DNA from: Leptodontidium sp. MPI-SDFR-AT-0119 | Lineage: Eukaryota > Ascomycota > Leotiomycetes > Helotiales > Leptodontidiaceae | Direction of reading: 5' to 3' | DNA: 64,000 nt | Assembly (NCBI GenBank): GCA_020726505.1 | Contig: JAHLEZ010000015.1 | Span: 1,302,001-1,366,000 of the forward strand | Notes under the pieces: generated by a model | Database searches by the model: none | Told to the model about the DNA's origin: nothing | Seen by the model: only the letters and a program-made list of their open reading frames with translations | Translations under genes and position numbers: made by a program | In this document: positions 48,173 to 61,758 of the stretch, in pieces | How positions within the stretch are numbered: position 1 is the first letter of the stretch | How the letters are laid out: each line of letters opens with the position of its first letter

Positions 48173-49189
48173 CAATAATATCAATAGGATACGGGCACAC
48201 GAAAGTGTCCTATGTCAGTTTTTGGCGTACAGTCGTTTCTGCTTAGCGTGGGTTCGCGAGATTCGATGTAAGATAGACATCAGATTCTGTTTACAACGCA
48301 TTCGCATGGAAGGGTGGTGGAGGCGTTGGGGAGACATGTGGTTCGGGCCGTCGCAAAAGCACCTTTACCGTTCTTAGAGACCTATGGCTTTCGCTCGCTG
48401 CCTGTTATGATTCACTTGCTTTCATTTGTTACAGGTGGGGAGTGGGAAAATTTCACGGGGGAATTACGGACTTGGGTTTGGGAAAGGCAACGTCAAACAA
48501 ACTTGTACTATAACTTGTTAGCATAGTCCTAGCTGATGGCTGCTCTGGTTTCGTGCTACGAGAAAAAATTACATTTCTTCAAATAGCATTTTTGCTTCTT
48601 TCCGACTACTCAAGTGTTGTTATTACCTAGGTAGGTAAGCGAGCTCTTGTTGTGATGGGGATCGATAGCTGCTGGTACCTCCTATCTTACGGCTACATAA
48701 ATCAAGATTTGGGCATTTCAGAACGTGAACGAATTGAACTCCATTTTCGCTTTGCAGCCTTTGCTGGGCGGGCACGTCGCTGACTCTTGTCGTACCAGAG
48801 TGTTTGCATGTGCAAAGTCTGGACCTCCCAACAGATTTCGAATCAAGAAATGCTGCAGCTCGTTCAGCCCAATGAAAACAAAACCAGCAGGTTTATCATC
48901 CAGTAGCGAGTGGTATGCAAAATAATTGTGTAGAGGAAAATTCACATGTGATATCCACAGCTGTGCCCGTGGTGTTTCAGAAAGGGGGTCCGGAAAGTAC
49001 AGTTGGATACAGCCGCTAAAAAGGACGTCATAACCCAGATTCGGGCTCCCCTGCCTCCACAACCTGAACTTGGGCAGCATTTCTCTATCTCCACGACTCC
49101 TCCTCTCAGGTGCAACCAAATTCCCTAGACCACCCTCTACAACTTGCCTTGCCGCAGATCACTGATAGGACAAGAGAGGACCGGACTCG
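48173..49189. other. Intergenic between the C2H2 regulator and DGAT2
   Basis: About 1 kb. The first 350 bases are the 3' flank of the regulator. TACCTAGGTA is at 48624-48633. A minus-strand frame at 48718-49119 (133 codons, non-ATG start) gives a mildly protein-like translation (HNYFAYHSLLDDKPAGFVFIG) but no recognised domain; I leave it uncalled. The DGAT2 promoter must lie in the last few hundred bases. Confidence 0.35.
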
Positions 49190-50963
49190 ATGGCCGCGAC
49201 CGTCAGCGCGCCGCTCAACGCGGAGCCTGCGAATCCCGAGGAACACAAGGACAACAACCTTCCGCCGAAGAGCTACGCTGATGCCGTGGAAGAGGAAGCT
49301 CCCGCAGCTGGTACAAATGAATCAAAGGCTACAAACGGGGTAATGGTCTCGAATGGAAGTAATGGTACGAACGGTACAGGGAGTGGGAAGGCTTTGGTTC
49401 TGAGGATTGTTAATACAGGTGCGCCGGACGCAAAGGAGAAGGAGGAAGGGAAGGGAGAGAGGCCTCTGGTTGAGAGGCAAGAATCTCAGCGAGAATATAC
49501 TGCCACTGTATGTGCTGAGCTTCTTCCGTGACATATCACTGATCAAGGACAAGGGCCTCGATGATACCCCGCGGACTCCACCCCGTAATAAGCACCGGAA
49601 AGTTGGATCGAAGAGCAGCAACAGCTCTTTGGATAAAGGGCCCTCTAATGAGAATAATAAGTCTAATGGGGACGATAAACCTCTCAAAGAAAGCAAAGTG
49701 AAGGATGACGACGGCAATACGATTGTATTTGAAAAGTTCAAAGAGAAGAAGAATGGAACCAAGCTTGTGAGCATCAAGCTGGATTCCAGCTTCGAGAAAC
49801 ATACACATGAAAGCCAAAAGGATGCTCTCAGCCGACGAAAGGAAGACGGGCTTGCAAGTGGACGGAAGGCTGGCCAGAGATGGGAGAGAAGTGCTATTCG
49901 ATGGGCTCCCATGAACATTCCTTTGCAGCGCAGGTTGCAAACGTTGGTGGTATTATGGCATACGCTTTGCATCGCTCTCTGCGTATCGACATTCTTCTTC
50001 CTTTGCGCCATACCGTTATTTTGGCCTCTCTTGATTCCGTACATGCTGTATTGCATGTTATCAACAGCATCCACTTCTGGAACGTTAAGCCATCGTTCTG
50101 AGTTCTTACGCTCATCGCCAGTCTGGTCACTTTTTGCATCGTATTTCCCAGCTAGACTACACCGCACTCAAGAGCTGCCTCCGACCAGGAAGTACATTTT
50201 TGGATACCATCCTCATGGCATCATTTCCCTGGGCGCTTTCGCAGCTTTTGCCACGGAATCTCTTGGATTCGGGCAACTATTTCCCGGCATCAAGAACACC
50301 CTTCTTACACTTGATTCCAATTTCCGGATTCCTATTTACAGGGATTACGCTCTAGCTATGGGCATAGCCTCCGTCTCCAGAGAGTCGTGTGAGAACCTAC
50401 TTTCTAAGGGAGGCGCAAACAAGGTAAGCCGTAATCGTATCCGTTTATTGTGATGGCTGTGCTGACCATGCTTACAGGAGGGTATGGGGCGCGGCATCAC
50501 CATCGTCATCGGAGGAGCTAGAGAGTCCTTGGATGCTCAGCCACACCAGTTACGACTTGTCCTCAAGCGTCGCAAGGGGTTTGTGAAGATGGCTATCCGA
50601 ACTGGAGCTGATTTAGTCCCGGTATTGGCATTCGGAGAAAACGATCTCTATGACCAATTGCAACCAGACTCGCATCCCAAGATCCACAAGTTCCAACTTC
50701 TAGTTAAGAAGCTCTTGGGCTTCACTATCCCTCTCTTCCATGCACGAGGTATTTTCAACTACGATGTCGGACTCATGCCATATCGCAGGCCACTGAACAT
50801 TGTTGTTGGAAGACCGATTAGAGTGATGCAGAACTCACAGCCAGGGCAAGAAGAGATTGATCGTGTCCATGAAGAGTATATCCAGGAGCTCGAGACTATT
50901 TGGCATACATGGAAAGATACCTTTGCCAACGACCGCAAGGAGGAGCTCTCGATAGTGGAGTAA
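49190..50963 (+). CDS. dgat2: Diacylglycerol O-acyltransferase type 2 (559 aa)
   Basis: Exons: 49190-49507, 49548-50423 and 50478-50963, all phase 0. The first 230 residues are hydrophilic and probably disordered, with Asn/Gly/Ser repeats and Lys/Glu stretches. A hydrophobic hairpin follows at about 240-285 (LQTLVVLWHTLCIALCV; FFFLCAIPLFWPLLIPYMLY). The catalytic signature YHPHG is at 326-330, within KYIFGYHPHGIISLGAFAAF. Also present are RGITIVIGGARESLDA and GADLVPVLAFGENDLY, both DGAT2 landmarks. DGAT2 joins acyl-CoA to diacylglycerol at the ER/lipid droplet to make triacylglycerol. Length exceeds yeast Dga1 (418 aa) owing to the N-terminal extension. The first intron is only 40 bases. It is followed in the same direction by cyp51 and an IZH3-like gene. 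Confidence 0.93.
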
Positions 50964-51950
50964 AATAAACGAGGGAATGGACTGGAATGGATTTACGGTA
51001 TGGAAGGGTTGCACAATGGGCGGAAAAGGAGTCTCTGGGAAGTTGGTCTAGTGTTGGGAAGGGAGGAAAACTTGCATGGAAATGAATGGCATTTGTATAT
51101 CACGGGTCTCTTTTGCCTGGTCTAATTGAATAATGAATCAACTATTATGCCATTCAAAATAATTCTTACCACATTGACCAAGCAGCAGTCTGTTGATAAT
51201 GACATACACGACACCTGTATGAAAACAAAGAATTTTGGCAGAAGTTAATCAAGACCAGAACTATCTTATTTTAGAATTACAATTATCTCGAGTCTCGATC
51301 ACTAACAGCTTGATGGGGAAAGCAACAGGGCAATTATAGAACTAAATGAGATAAATAATCGGAAACTGGACATCTAACGGGTTTATGTATGAGAAAGTGA
51401 AGAAGACTGAGACTGAGATACATATCTCAAATTCTTCAGAATACTCTCCTAGAAGAATCGTTCCATGTTTACCTACAAACAAACCACTTCTCGGCTCGTT
51501 TGTGTTGTGTTTTTCTCCCCAATCAGCCGATTCCCCCTTTTCCTCGTCCCGCTTAAATCTGACCCCTGCTTGTAGGTGAAGGAAGCCAGCCGAACACGAA
51601 AACGAAAAAGAACAAGAGAGCATCACAACACACTCTGTTATACAGCAAATCAGGCCGGAAGTAATGGCAATGGTCTGTGAAATATCTCCATTGATCATAC
51701 GACATGCTTGATTTAGGTTATCTTGGTCTTAGAAAGTCAAAAAGTACGGCTTTCAGAAAGCCCTGTCAAGAGAAATCCAGGCACGAGCCAATCAGGGAGG
51801 CGAGATTGCGATTCAATCTTGGAAGTTCGAACATTTATTTAGGAGACACCCATCCCGCGAACTTTCTCTCAACCACGCTCAACGCACCGCACTCCTCACT
51901 TTACCTTCACATCCTCCGCACACGCCAGGCCACCGTGTCGCGTCTGCAAG
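50964..51950. promoter_or_regulatory. cyp51 upstream region with two CCAAT boxes
   Basis: 987 bases between DGAT2 and CYP51. Two identical CCAATCAG words on the plus strand, at 51519-51526 and 51788-51795, are 432 and 163 bases before the ATG. In Aspergillus the CCAAT-binding complex restrains cyp51 transcription, so these are candidate sites, by analogy only. No tandem repeat of the azole-resistance promoter kind is seen. Confidence 0.4.
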
Positions 51951-53646
<1,696 letters not shown>

Positions 53647-54502
53647 TAGACCAGGACCGGATAATGAGTTTGATGTGCATAGTCAGGCGTCTCTGGGTGG
53701 GGATATTATATATTTAATAATAGGTAGCTCTTGGGGAAGTCTAGGTGGATTTCTAGGCTTCTGAGCTACTGCCTTGTATTATCGAATTCAAGATCATGTT
53801 GAAGAAGAAAAAACTCTCGACTCCCTCCGTCAAAGTGACAAAAGATAGAAATACCCCCTAGCACAAAATTGAAAATAGGTGTGGTTGTCATTGAGTGTCA
53901 TAATACTTGGCCTTTTTTATGCAGGTAGCGTTGCAATCACCGAGGAAGCACATGCTTGACAAGCCAGCTCCATGGTTCCTGAGAGGGCTTCCCAAACCGA
54001 TAACGGGCTGGTTTTTTCAGACTGTCGGGCCTTCAGACTTACAATATATGACACAGGATAGCTTCAATGATTCAGTATACAAAACTAGACGAAATCATTT
54101 GAGACCTTCTCCAAAGCTATTGATCGCAAGTCTTGCAAGAAATGCCCAGCAATATCCAAGCACAACAACCGCCGAAAGATTGCCGACCCAACAAACAAGT
54201 GGATCCACGAGATCCCAAGCCGCCGAAGGGGATCGCCCCCGACTTCCAAACACAACATCTCGACGAATTGCCATTCCTTTCTCGCTCCCCGTGCGATCAT
54301 GACTGCTTGAGAAGCAACTTCCACTCCTTTGTACAACACCATTCAGCTTCAATTTCTCCCGCACGTGTAAATAGCCCTCTCTTCGCGCGCATCGACTCTA
54401 CGAAGGGACGACGACAGAACATCCCCACCCGTACCTTCCCCCACCACTACGTCCTCATAAACACACCATCCACCCATTAATTGTTACCGGAAGAATTTCG
54501 CG
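53647..54502. promoter_or_regulatory. Intergenic between cyp51 and the IZH3-like gene
   Basis: 856 bases. The first 120 are AT-rich 3' flank of cyp51 (ATATTATATATTTAATAATA near 53704-53723). The rest is the leader and promoter of the IZH3-like gene, with A/C-rich sequence before the ATG. The open frames here (53907-54302 and minus-strand ones) have no domain support. Confidence 0.4.
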
Positions 54503-56063
54503 ATGGTTTGCACGAGTCCCTCTCTGACTGTTGAGTCGTATGAGGAGAACGAGACGGCTATTGCGACAGGGAAAGACGACCGAGGGGACAAACCCATTTA
54601 CAGGAGACGCCATTCTTCATTTCACCCGCGGAGGAAAAGCACCGAGTCCGGCATGGATGGGGATGATAGATTACTGCTGAAGGTATGCTCCCATCGTATG
54701 TCGCCGTGCAGTGAGCGCACATTGACGTGATGTTGTAAAGGTGGATATCTTCCTCTCGGAATTAGAACGACGGCTGGACTTCCTAGAGAACTATGGGAAC
54801 CTCAATTTCGATGCTGGGATATCGCGGGCTTATGCCACACTGCAGGCTGTGCGGGCGCGGTGCTCGCAGGTCTCGGGAGAGGTAATTGGCGCTGGCAGAC
54901 GGAGGGCGAGGGTCATGGTTGAGACGGTCGAGTCGAGATATCAGGATACGCTGGCTGCTAAGGAGACTATGCTTGAGAAGGTTGAGTTTGGGATAGGATT
55001 GCTGGAGGCCATATTGTCCGAGTTCGAGGCTCGGGCGTATAAGATGAGGGAGCAGGGTTTTGTAGGCGCAGCTGGGACGCTGATGGATGAAGGACGGAGG
55101 GTGATGGATGAGGGGATTGAACGAGCGAGAGAAGTGGTCGATGAGGGTATTGAGAGAGCTCTCAAAGCTGCAGAGACCATGGAGGAGCATATTCAGAGCG
55201 CCATCGTTCGTGCACGAGAGCACGGGCTCATCAGATACGAGGATTTGCCTGTTCCGTGGAGAGTCAATCCTCACATCGTCAAAGGATACCGATTTACGGA
55301 ATCCAAGGTCGATTGCGTACGGTCTATGTTCGGACTTTCGAACGAACTGGTCAACATCTGGTCTCATGCTATCGGGTTATTCATCGTCCTGGCAATCGCC
55401 TTTTACTTCTACCCAACCAGCGTCAATTTCTCTGTCAGCACCAAGACAGATGTCTGCATTGCAGCCGTCTTCTTCTTCGCCGCTTGCAAATGCCTCGTTT
55501 GCAGTACCATGTGGCACACCATGAACAGTGTGGCCGACCAGACACTCATGGAGCGATTCGCCTGCGTGGATTACACTGGTATCTCACTTCTGATCGCTGC
55601 TTCGATCATGACGACTGAATACACCGCTTTTTACTGCGAGCCTGTGAGTCGGTGGATCTACATGACTCTCACAGCTACACTAGGTGTCGGCGGTGTCATT
55701 CTTCCCTGGCATCCGACCTTCAACCGCGCGGACATGGCGTGGGCACGAGTGGCCTTCTATGTCACTCTGGGTGCTACAGGATTTGCTCCTGTGTTGCAAC
55801 TCAACCTCGATCGCGGTGGAGCCTGGGCGTGGGAATTTTACGCGCCAATTGCGAAGAGCATCACGGTTTACCTCGTCGGAGCCGTCGTCTATGCCAGCCA
55901 GATTCCAGAGAGGTGGTGTCCAGGCGCCTTCGATTATATCGGGGGTAGTCACAACCTGTGGCATTTCGCCGTTCTTGGAGGTATCCTCTTCCACTACATG
56001 GCAATGCAAGAGTTCTTCACGGGCGCCTTTGCGAGAGCGGATAACGGGTGTGGTTTATACTGA
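54503..56063 (+). CDS. izh3: PAQR-family membrane receptor, IZH3-like (500 aa)
   Basis: Exons: 54503-54682 and 54741-56063, phase 0. The first 260 residues are a long cytosolic arm: a basic/serine segment, then long helices (VDIFLSELERRLDFLENYGNLNF, ETMLEKVEFGIGLLEAILSEFE, GRRVMDEGIERAREVVDEG). The core shows PAQR marks: NPHIVKGYRFTES, NELVNIWSHAIGLFIVLA, STMWHTMNS (first metal His), FACVDYTGISLLI, and the final SHNLWHFAVLGGILFHYMA with two His; seven membrane segments are visible. Zinc is bound by the S/H...H...H set in this family. Yeast Izh3 belongs to a group tied to zinc and sterol homeostasis; the long N-terminal arm is what points to Izh3 over Izh1/2/4. Neighbours are cyp51 and DGAT2, in the same direction. 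Confidence 0.9.
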
Positions 56064-58367
56064 TAGATGTTCTTATCTTTTACATAGGGTTCATTTTTGG
56101 GCATGGGCATGGCGACGGTGTTGGATCATTGATTTGGATATAAATAATGTGATAGATGCTTAATGTCACGGAATATCCTCGAAAGCAGAGCTTTGTTTGA
56201 CCTTGGATTTTACTAAGCTATAGTCACTTAGCTATCGACCATTGAGTAGTTATGTTTGGACTTGACAATGCTATATACATGGTTCGTACTCCTTCCATAC
56301 ATATTCTCCTCGTCTAAGTTTGGCAGGCCCAGGGTAGGTATAGCAGCTTCCCACTCCTTCTACACACTCTCCCATCCTTCGACAGCCGTCTTCTAGAAAC
56401 GGTCAAAATTTCTTCCATGCTCTCCCACCCGCTCTTAGCAACTCTGTTGCACGTCGCCTCTCAGCTATAACCTCAACCCTCCCAACTAAGGAGCAAGGAA
56501 CATGCATGCCCCCAATATCTAGCTCATCAAAAGCCCACCCCGTTCCCACGCGCACTCCCTTTACCCCTTTCTCCTTATAGCTATCTCCACCCTTCCTCCC
56601 GTCCGACTTCCTCTTCCTGTGAGAAATGGGCTCTGCTTCCAGCCATCTCTAGCGAGCATCATCTCCAGATTAGACTTTAGCCTTAGCCACATTGCCTTGT
56701 TCTTGCAGATGCCATTTTTAGAGTTGTCGTTATGTTGAATATCGCAGCTAGCTCTTTAGCCACTGCTCTTGCCGCCAAGGTGCGTGTCCGTGTGTAGCTA
56801 CTCCAGTGAATGGATGGATAGATAGATAGGCTTGCATTATATGACCTGCATAGTACAGTAGTCACGTTTCCAAAAAGTGAACTTGTCTTTGTTGCATATC
56901 GTACACGATTGCCGAATTAGCAGATCTCGGAGATCGAACTTCACTTGGTCCTGGGAATCGTCACGTTTGTCTCTTTCAGGAGGAGTAAATATTCTTTCCC
57001 AAGTTCAGTACAAGCCAGACTGCCTACCTGAGCTCGTTCCCCGAAAATGATGCAAATGGGTACCAGTCTTCTGCAGTTATGCATCTCTACTGTCTATCCG
57101 TTCGGTCGGTCGTTGGGCAAGTGCGTCGTCTCAGAGGCACGCCGGGACGCGGCTATTCGACCCGCGAAAATCTGCCTTGGAGATATTGAGGCGCGATAGT
57201 CATCTAGACCTGCCAGTCTAATTTTTATCTCTCTGGACCGCCGTGAACGGGAACGGGTCCTAGATAGACCCGGGGAAAATGTGGTGGCCGGTCATAGATG
57301 ACTGCATACCTTAAATTTAAGCATTTGGGTCTGGGTAAATCTGGGTAAATAGACACACGGCTTGTGGCCCGAAGTGTGGAGCCGAGATCTCTTCTTCTGT
57401 GTACGAGGGATGGTTGATGGGCATGCTTGTGCGTTATCGGGTTGTTGGTGTGTTTGGGGCTGTGATATATCATTATATTGGCGTGTTATTGATGGCTATT
57501 GGTTTTGCAAGTTATATCTTATGATAGCGGGAGGCGTCGGGTTGGTTTATACTTCCCGCGGTCAAGTTTTGAGGATTAATTCAAGGCATGGAATGCATTT
57601 GCCATGTATTCTCTCTGGGGGGAGATTCCTTGAACTGTGAAAATGCTTGATACTGATGAAGTGGTGCGTGTCTACGAGACTGGAAGTGCTTCCTTCCTGG
57701 CATGAACCTCAAGTTGGTATGTATATCTACGACCCAAGTAAAACAATGTGCGTCTGCCCCATCCCATATTTGCTCATCCAAAGAGGTGCCGACTTGCTGG
57801 CACCTCGGTCTAAACAGGTGGATAATGCAGCATAATTTGAAGGTTCTCTGAAGTCAAGAAGCACTTACAAGTATAGCCACTCTCTCCTATTGATTATTCG
57901 CTTCAATACCGAAGAATCTCGAATTTCCACATTGGATCAAGTCCACTTTAGTCATCTAGTTTCACTTGCCTTTGAGAGTCTCAATAGCGAAGGGAGATTT
58001 TCGCAAAACTCATCCCTCTTTTGACTTTGCCCTTACTACATGAGTGAAACACTCACTAGATTATCAGCAAGGTTGATAATACTCTCTCCCTTCAAGATTT
58101 TGCTTAGGGTGAGGAGGTGAGGGTCACTTATATCTTGCTCCGTTATCCTATCTATGCATTCTTTAAATGGCCTTGATATTGGCTTCCGAAGAATTCGACG
58201 TTTCAACTATCCCTAAGCCCCGTATTTCCCTTCGTCTTACCATTGTATAAGAGATCTGCTCCATCACTCTTCTAGATAATGGAACAAATCCAATCTTTAC
58301 AAACATTTCAGTTTCTCACACACCTCACACTCTTTCAACCTCATATTTGCAAACACTTTCGTTCACC
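56064..58367. other. Intergenic, 2.3 kb, no gene seen
   Basis: Between the IZH3-like gene and the GPI protein. A direct repeat of TCTGGGTAAA lies at about 57331-57352. An inverted repeat (ATTATCA and TGATAAT arms separated by seven bases) is at 58058-58078 and could form a small hairpin. ORFs at 57225-57835 give Cys/Trp-rich translations without structure, and I treat them as chance. The last 200 bases are a CT/CAC-rich leader. No tRNA-like fold was found. Confidence 0.35.
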
Positions 58368-59193
58368 ATGAAGACCTACATAGATTTAGGCCTCGCCGCC
58401 GCTCTTGCAAATCTCTCTCTTGCATCATTGACAAATCACAGTCCCCTCAATAGACTCAACCCCAAGCGGGCCCTCCTCACCTGCCTTGAGACTTACGGCG
58501 GTAGTTCTATCACCTGTGGAGGTACTGACAGCCTTTTCTGCTATGATCCCGCCTTGGGAGAAGTACATTCCACTCCACCCAACCCATTTCCCACTACCGA
58601 TCTAACATCTACAACAGACTTGCTGTGCCATGGACAACGGCTACTGCAAAGCCGGTGATTTCTGTGCCCCAGTTGCAGGATTCTGCTGTACGGTCGTAAG
58701 CGAATCTTCGTCACACAATTCCATTCGCAGAATATAACACCAAATACAGGGCGAAGATCCAGAAACCTGCGCCATCCGCCTAGACTTCACACTCCCACCA
58801 TCCTTCTCTATCGCAACCCCAACCGCAATCTCAACATCCACCTCTTCAGCCTCCGCAGTTTCAACAACCCCAGCCACAGCAAAGTCTCCGGCAACCACAA
58901 GCACGTCTACCATTCAAATCAGCCTGGGTTCAGTCATCTCAGCTAAATCCATAGTCCCAGCTGCTGCTTCTACATTGGATACAAATGGAATGACGCCCCA
59001 ATTCACTGCACCAGTTGGAAACAAGATGGCACCCGAGTACACTGCATCTGTCAACGCCACAGACTCCGGTGTCGCAACTAAGACTGCGAGTGGGAAATTG
59101 GTTGCTTTTACTGGCGCTGCGGTTTCGAATCGGATCACTGAGATGGGAAACACGTTGGGACTTGTGTTTGTTTTTGTCGGATTGGCTTTGTGA
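58368..59193 (+). CDS. Secreted GPI-anchored cysteine-rich protein (238 aa)
   Basis: Exons: 58368-58562, 58618-58695 and 58750-59193, all phase 0. A signal peptide is at residues 1-20 (LGLAAALANLSLASL). The mature N-terminal domain has ten cysteines (39, 50, 58, 67, 68, 75, 81, 88, 89, 98), including CC pairs in ETCCAMDNGYCKAGDFCAP and GFCCTVGEDPETC. A Ser/Thr/Ala/Pro-rich stalk (about 105-165) is probably O-mannosylated. The C-terminus is a hydrophobic tail (LGLVFVFVGLAL) after small residues, as for GPI attachment. It is likely on the cell surface or in the wall. This cysteine pattern is familiar from small secreted proteins of leotiomycetes; no function is established that I can name. The 26-codon middle exon encodes most of the CC core. 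Confidence 0.85.
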
Positions 59194-59670
59194 CTTAATT
59201 ACTGATTTGAGAAGGGTAGGTGCTGGAAAGGCTTTGGAAACAAGGGAGGGAGGGGTGTGAGATGATTTGTTTGAATGTATTGATTTAAGCGATGAGGAAG
59301 TAAGGGGTAACGAAAAAGGGTCAAGCGAGTTGCAGCGTTTGAGGAGAAACAGTTCAATGAATGGGAGAAAGTATTACTTGTTATTCTTGGGGTGAGCTTT
59401 TATGTCGACTGTGGTTTTATAAGATTATTGTTTCAGATTATCAATCGAGGACTGTAAGCTCTTGAAATTCGGGTCTGTCCTGTTTGTCGTTTCGGACATT
59501 CGAATTATCTCCCATCTCAATTTGAGTTGTCGCACTTCATGCAGCGTTACTTTATGGAAAGCAATCAATAATCACTATATTTCCTTTTGTGCCATATATC
59601 CGTGTCCTAACATAGTCCAGTCATTTGCCAGGCCATTTCCAAGAATGCAACTACTTCAACCAGTTAATAT
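59194..59670. other. Convergent intergenic region
   Basis: 477 bases between converging stops of the GPI protein and the DUF3176 gene. It is AT-rich with no coding frame of note. It presumably contains both 3' untranslated regions and poly(A) sites. Confidence 0.4.
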
Positions 59671-61758
59671 TTACGACCTCAACACGTTCCCAATATTCTT
59701 ATCGTCGTCCAAGTAAACCCTCAGTCCTCGCATCCTCCTCTTCTTCTCATCAGATCCTCCTTCGGTTCCGAATTGTACTTTCGTAGCATGATCAAGCCCA
59801 TAGAATAACATGGCAAGCGCGCTTCCTTTCCACAACTCTGTACCGCTTCGAGTAGTACTGATCATCGCCAGTACAAGGAACACAGCAGTAGCGCTGACTA
59901 CGAAGAGTGGAAGTGCTATCCAGACCCATTGGACACGAACATACGTCTGTGTGCTTGTCGCTTCTCCATACACGGGGGCAGCCTTGAAGGAACGGAATGC
60001 CACAGTCATTGCCGTAGCCAGCTCATTCATCGCTTGAGGAATGCCATCGTTGTACTCGTAGTAATCCCAGTAGAACGTTTGAATAATATCGGAATCGAAG
60101 TAGGTGGTACCGCTTGAGATGCCGACAGTTAGGTTGACAACTACTAGGGCATCTGGATCGAGAGATTGAAAATCTGAGTTGCGAGATGCAGAACCGTTTG
60201 TGAAGAGGGTTGTAAACCACGATTGTATGCCAAGAGCTGCTGGCTCACTGATAAAGACAGACGTGTTGTCCGGAGTCGTGATTGAGATTTCCGCTTTACC
60301 CATGGTGTTAGTTATATCAACTATAGTATCGTTGCGGACCTCTGAAGTAATAGTCTCGGAAAGTTTGCCGTTGACAACAGTGGAATTGATGACCTGAGCG
60401 CAGTATTCAAGTGTGCACTGAGTTGCCCACGGCCGCAATTCTCCTGCTGATCCATTCCGAGACTCGGTCCCCATGAAGATGAACTTCATTATATTGGAGT
60501 GAGGCATGTTTCCGGTCTTGGATGGTATGAAGGTAGTCATACTGAAAGCATCGTTGGCGCTTTGAAGCTTCGCTCCCATGGCTTGCCACCCACAGTCAGA
60601 AGTATTTGTTGCGTCTTCGGTACAATACTGCATCATTACAGATCCGATATCCACACATGTGCTACAGGTAGCGAGTGTTGTAAGAGGTGGATACGTACAA
60701 TTTCCGGTGGGGCAGATGGGTTTTGGTTGAGCCGGACCTGACTCGCTGAAGAGGCCGTGGAAAACGGCGGATTTCATGGGCAGTATTGGAACAAAACCAG
60801 CTACGTGTCGTCAGATATGTATGGTACATCTTACTTGCAAAACTTACTCGAACCAGATCTCCCGGCAAGCGCTGGTGTATAGTTCAGTGCCGCTGGCACA
60901 CTGGCCAGTTGATCGGAAACCACTTCTCGGGTCGGATAGGTTGCAACTTGTTGGGAGAACGGGCCCAGGAAGAGAGCCGTAATGGTTATGAAAGCGCCAA
61001 ACAGTCCAACGTAACTAAGACTTTGATTAGAGCTGCTATGTGGCATGTGGCTAGAATAAGGATTACTTACCCTCCACGGCCTGAAGAGAGAAGTCTCACA
61101 GCACCCCCAAGATCCACGACTAGCTTCGTCGAACAGTTCCATGTCGGTAAGGGGTGAAGGCTTCTGCTTGAACCAGTTCCATTTCAGCTGGCCAAACCCA
61201 CTAGCCAGAGGCACGGCCAAAGAGGCATTGGTAATAGCTGAGATAAGGGCAATGATAGTATTTAATGTGATACCGAGCGGCCATTGTGGGAGTGGCTTGT
61301 TGTGAAAGACCGCAAGAACGGCGATACTGGCTGCGAATGTGAGAACCCCCACAACGAGACAGAAAATCTCGAGGAACCATGATTCGTTCGAGAAGGCTTT
61401 AATTTTTGCCTTTTCGGAGACAAGTCGATCTGTATCATCGAAATCATCGCCGCTGGTGGTAACTCCAGTACTACTGCTCCAATTGCGTGAATGCGTTTGA
61501 GGTAGCTTTGATCCAAATACTTCATTAATAAGTGGAGAAGGGAGAGATTTCCGGTAGCCTGGCGATGATATTCTATGCAACACTTAGCATGTTTACACAG
61601 GATTGCAGTAGTGAAGTGAGAGCATACTGCGTCAAAGGGACATCATCCTCGAACCGCTGACCTCCTGGACTTACTGGCGAGAAGTAATTCGTAGACATAT
61701 TACAGTCTCGAGACAAATCTGTTTTTGCACTTAGGCCAAGCACCGGACGGGATGGCAT
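59671..61758 (-). CDS. DUF3176 multi-pass membrane protein (661 aa as read)
   Basis: Exons on the minus strand: 61758-61628, 61572-60848 and 60800-59671, phases 2 and 1. The family marks are the helix pair EIFCLVVGVLTFAASIAVL and LNTIIALISAITNASLAVPLASG, the W-F-x(3)-PSPLTDMELFDEASRGSWG signature, a third helix (GAFITITALFLG), an extracellular part with Cys-rich CPTGNCTYPPLTTLATCSTC and many N-x-S/T sites, and a last helix (WVWIALPLFVVSATAVFLVLA). The function is unknown. Inside exon 2, 61070-61015 has a canonical GTAAGT...TTAG intron look with a CTAATC branch, yet its 56-base removal breaks the frame. Left in, the frame stays open and adds a stretch (VSNPYSSHMPHSSSNQSLS) not usual for the family. 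Confidence 0.87.

Noticed and set aside
48718..49119. 133-codon minus-strand frame ahead of DGAT2
   Set aside because: The start codon is not ATG and the position is inside the DGAT2 promoter. A short protein-like stretch was not enough.
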